This document shows, in pieces, positions 63,267 through 64,000 of a stretch of 64,000 bases of DNA. Within the stretch, counting starts at the first letter, position 1. Each line of letters opens with the position of its first letter. Below the pieces are notes generated by a model, which was not told where the DNA came from, ran no database searches, and worked only from the letters and a program-made list of their open reading frames with translations. The DNA comes from Streptomyces sp. DG2A-72 (lineage in GTDB: Bacteria; Actinomycetota; Actinomycetes; Streptomycetales; Streptomycetaceae): the NCBI RefSeq assembly GCF_030499575.1, contig NZ_JASTLC010000001.1, positions 10,232,155 through 10,296,154 of the forward strand, read 5' to 3'. The translations under genes and the position numbers were made by a program.

Positions 63267-64000
63267 CTAGCGCGTCTGGTAGAGGCGCTTGTGGCCGCTG
63301 AGCCCGGCCAGCCGAAGGGCCCGGTGGTCTGTGCCTCGGTGGCGTGGTGGCCGCCGTCGGTCGGGAAGGACCGCGCGTGCAGCGCGCGGTAGCCGGCGAG
63401 AGTCGACGGGCTTGCGCTGGGTGATCGCCTGAGCTTGGCCCGGTGCGCAGGTGCTCGCGGTAGCCGGCGACCACGGTGGCGGCGAAGAACTCGGCGACGC
63501 TGCCGGAGCCGTAGCTGAACAAGCCGACGGGCCGGCCGGTCAGGTCGTCTGCCTGGTCGAGCAGCGCGGCGAGGGCGAGGTACACCGACGCGGTGTAGCT
63601 GTTGCCGATCACGGTGTTGTAGGCCGTGGTGCGGGCGATGGCGCGCGCGATGTCGTCCTTGTCGGTGTCGTAGCCGCAGTAGTTCAGCAGGTGGCGGTGC
63701 GCCTTGTAGGCCATCTTCGTGAACGGCTGGTGGTAGCAGAACGCGGCGAACTCCTCGAGCGTGCGGCCGCCCTGCTCCGCGTAGTCCTTCCAGGTGCCCT
63801 CGACGGCCTGCAGATACGCGTTGATGACTCCTGCCCGTCGACCAGGGCCGCATCCCGGGCGTTGGGCCGCCAGAAGTCCATGACGTCGGCGGTGAACAGG
63901 CCGGAGGGGTCCTCGATGCGCACCAGGGCGGGATCCGCGCCGACCAGCATGGCCACCGCCGCCGCGCCCTGGGCGGCCTCACCGGGGCTGTCCAGCTCGT
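63267..64000 (-). pseudogene. mvaS: HMG-CoA synthase, 3' part, running off the window, frameshifted
   Basis: Read from the right border: AMLVGADPALVRIEDPSGLF and ADVMDFWRPNARDAALVDGQ; after a frame change YHQPFTKMAYKAHRHLLNYC-type text with the catalytic His region of HMG-CoA synthase; TTAYNTVIGNSYTASVYLAL and GLFSYGSGSVAEFFAATVVA, the family signature; then, in another frame, YRALHARSFPTDGGHHATE and HKRLYQTR with TAG at 63267. The N-terminal third with the catalytic Cys lies beyond 64000. The enzyme joins acetoacetyl-CoA and acetyl-CoA to HMG-CoA. At least two frameshifts fall in the visible part. Confidence 0.85.

Overview
The window is high-GC actinobacterial DNA with Streptomyces character: strong G/C bias at third codon positions, GTG starts, GGAGG-type ribosome binding sites, gamma-butyrolactone receptors, SARP regulators, SpoIIE phosphatases and DUF families typical of Streptomyces. 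It looks like accessory DNA (a chromosome arm or a large linear plasmid), because fragments of many different mobile elements are scattered through the left two thirds and a natural-product gene cluster occupies the right third.

Layout. 0.2-1.7 kb: three small secreted proteins on the minus strand. 2.0-8.9 kb: an IS701 remnant, an intact 1326-residue STAND ATPase with 14 WD40 repeats, and an IS200/IS605 remnant cut by an IS630 remnant. 8.9-12.2 kb: a blasticidin-S-deaminase-like enzyme, a MerR regulator with a divergent DUF3291-type gene, a methyltransferase and a RidA protein. 12.3-18.4 kb: a scrap zone with the 3' end of a group II intron (domain V visible), broken hypothetical genes, an intact DUF4185 secreted enzyme, and fragments of a phage decoration protein, a membrane protein, an IS1380 transposase and a P-loop ATPase. 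18.4-23.1 kb: a DHA2-type exporter and a tandem pair of vanadium-haloperoxidase-like genes, one decayed. 23.1-27.5 kb: an AT-richer stretch, a MazF-like toxin and small hypothetical genes. 27.7-36.1 kb: two inverted copies of one IS3-family element enclosing an IS607 remnant, a SpoIIE-type phosphatase and catabolic leftovers (ferredoxin, cupin, amidohydrolase). 36.1-39.9 kb: the first genes of a tad/flp-type operon, cut off inside cpaF.

39.9-50.4 kb is a compact gamma-butyrolactone signalling island: FAD monooxygenase, receptor-type TetR, NmrA-like reductase, AfsA-type synthase, acyl-CoA carboxylase epsilon and beta subunits, a second receptor-type TetR and two SARP activators. Receptor-box-like sequences lie in front of the monooxygenase, tetR1, afsA, accB and the first SARP gene. 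The likely logic is signal synthesis, release of the receptor, SARP expression, then biosynthetic expression, with malonyl-CoA supply under the same control.

50.4-64 kb holds biosynthetic and accessory genes: type II thioesterase, didomain aromatase/cyclase (a type II polyketide marker), tatB, a protein with two condensation-type domains and a thioesterase-like end, a nitroreductase-like enzyme, tatC, tatA, an NphT7-type acetoacetyl-CoA synthase and the 3' part of HMG-CoA synthase. The last two mark the entry of a mevalonate pathway, so the cluster may make an aromatic polyketide-isoprenoid hybrid. Most genes in this last part carry single-base frameshifts although their protein motifs are well kept, which points to sequence errors at least as much as to true decay.
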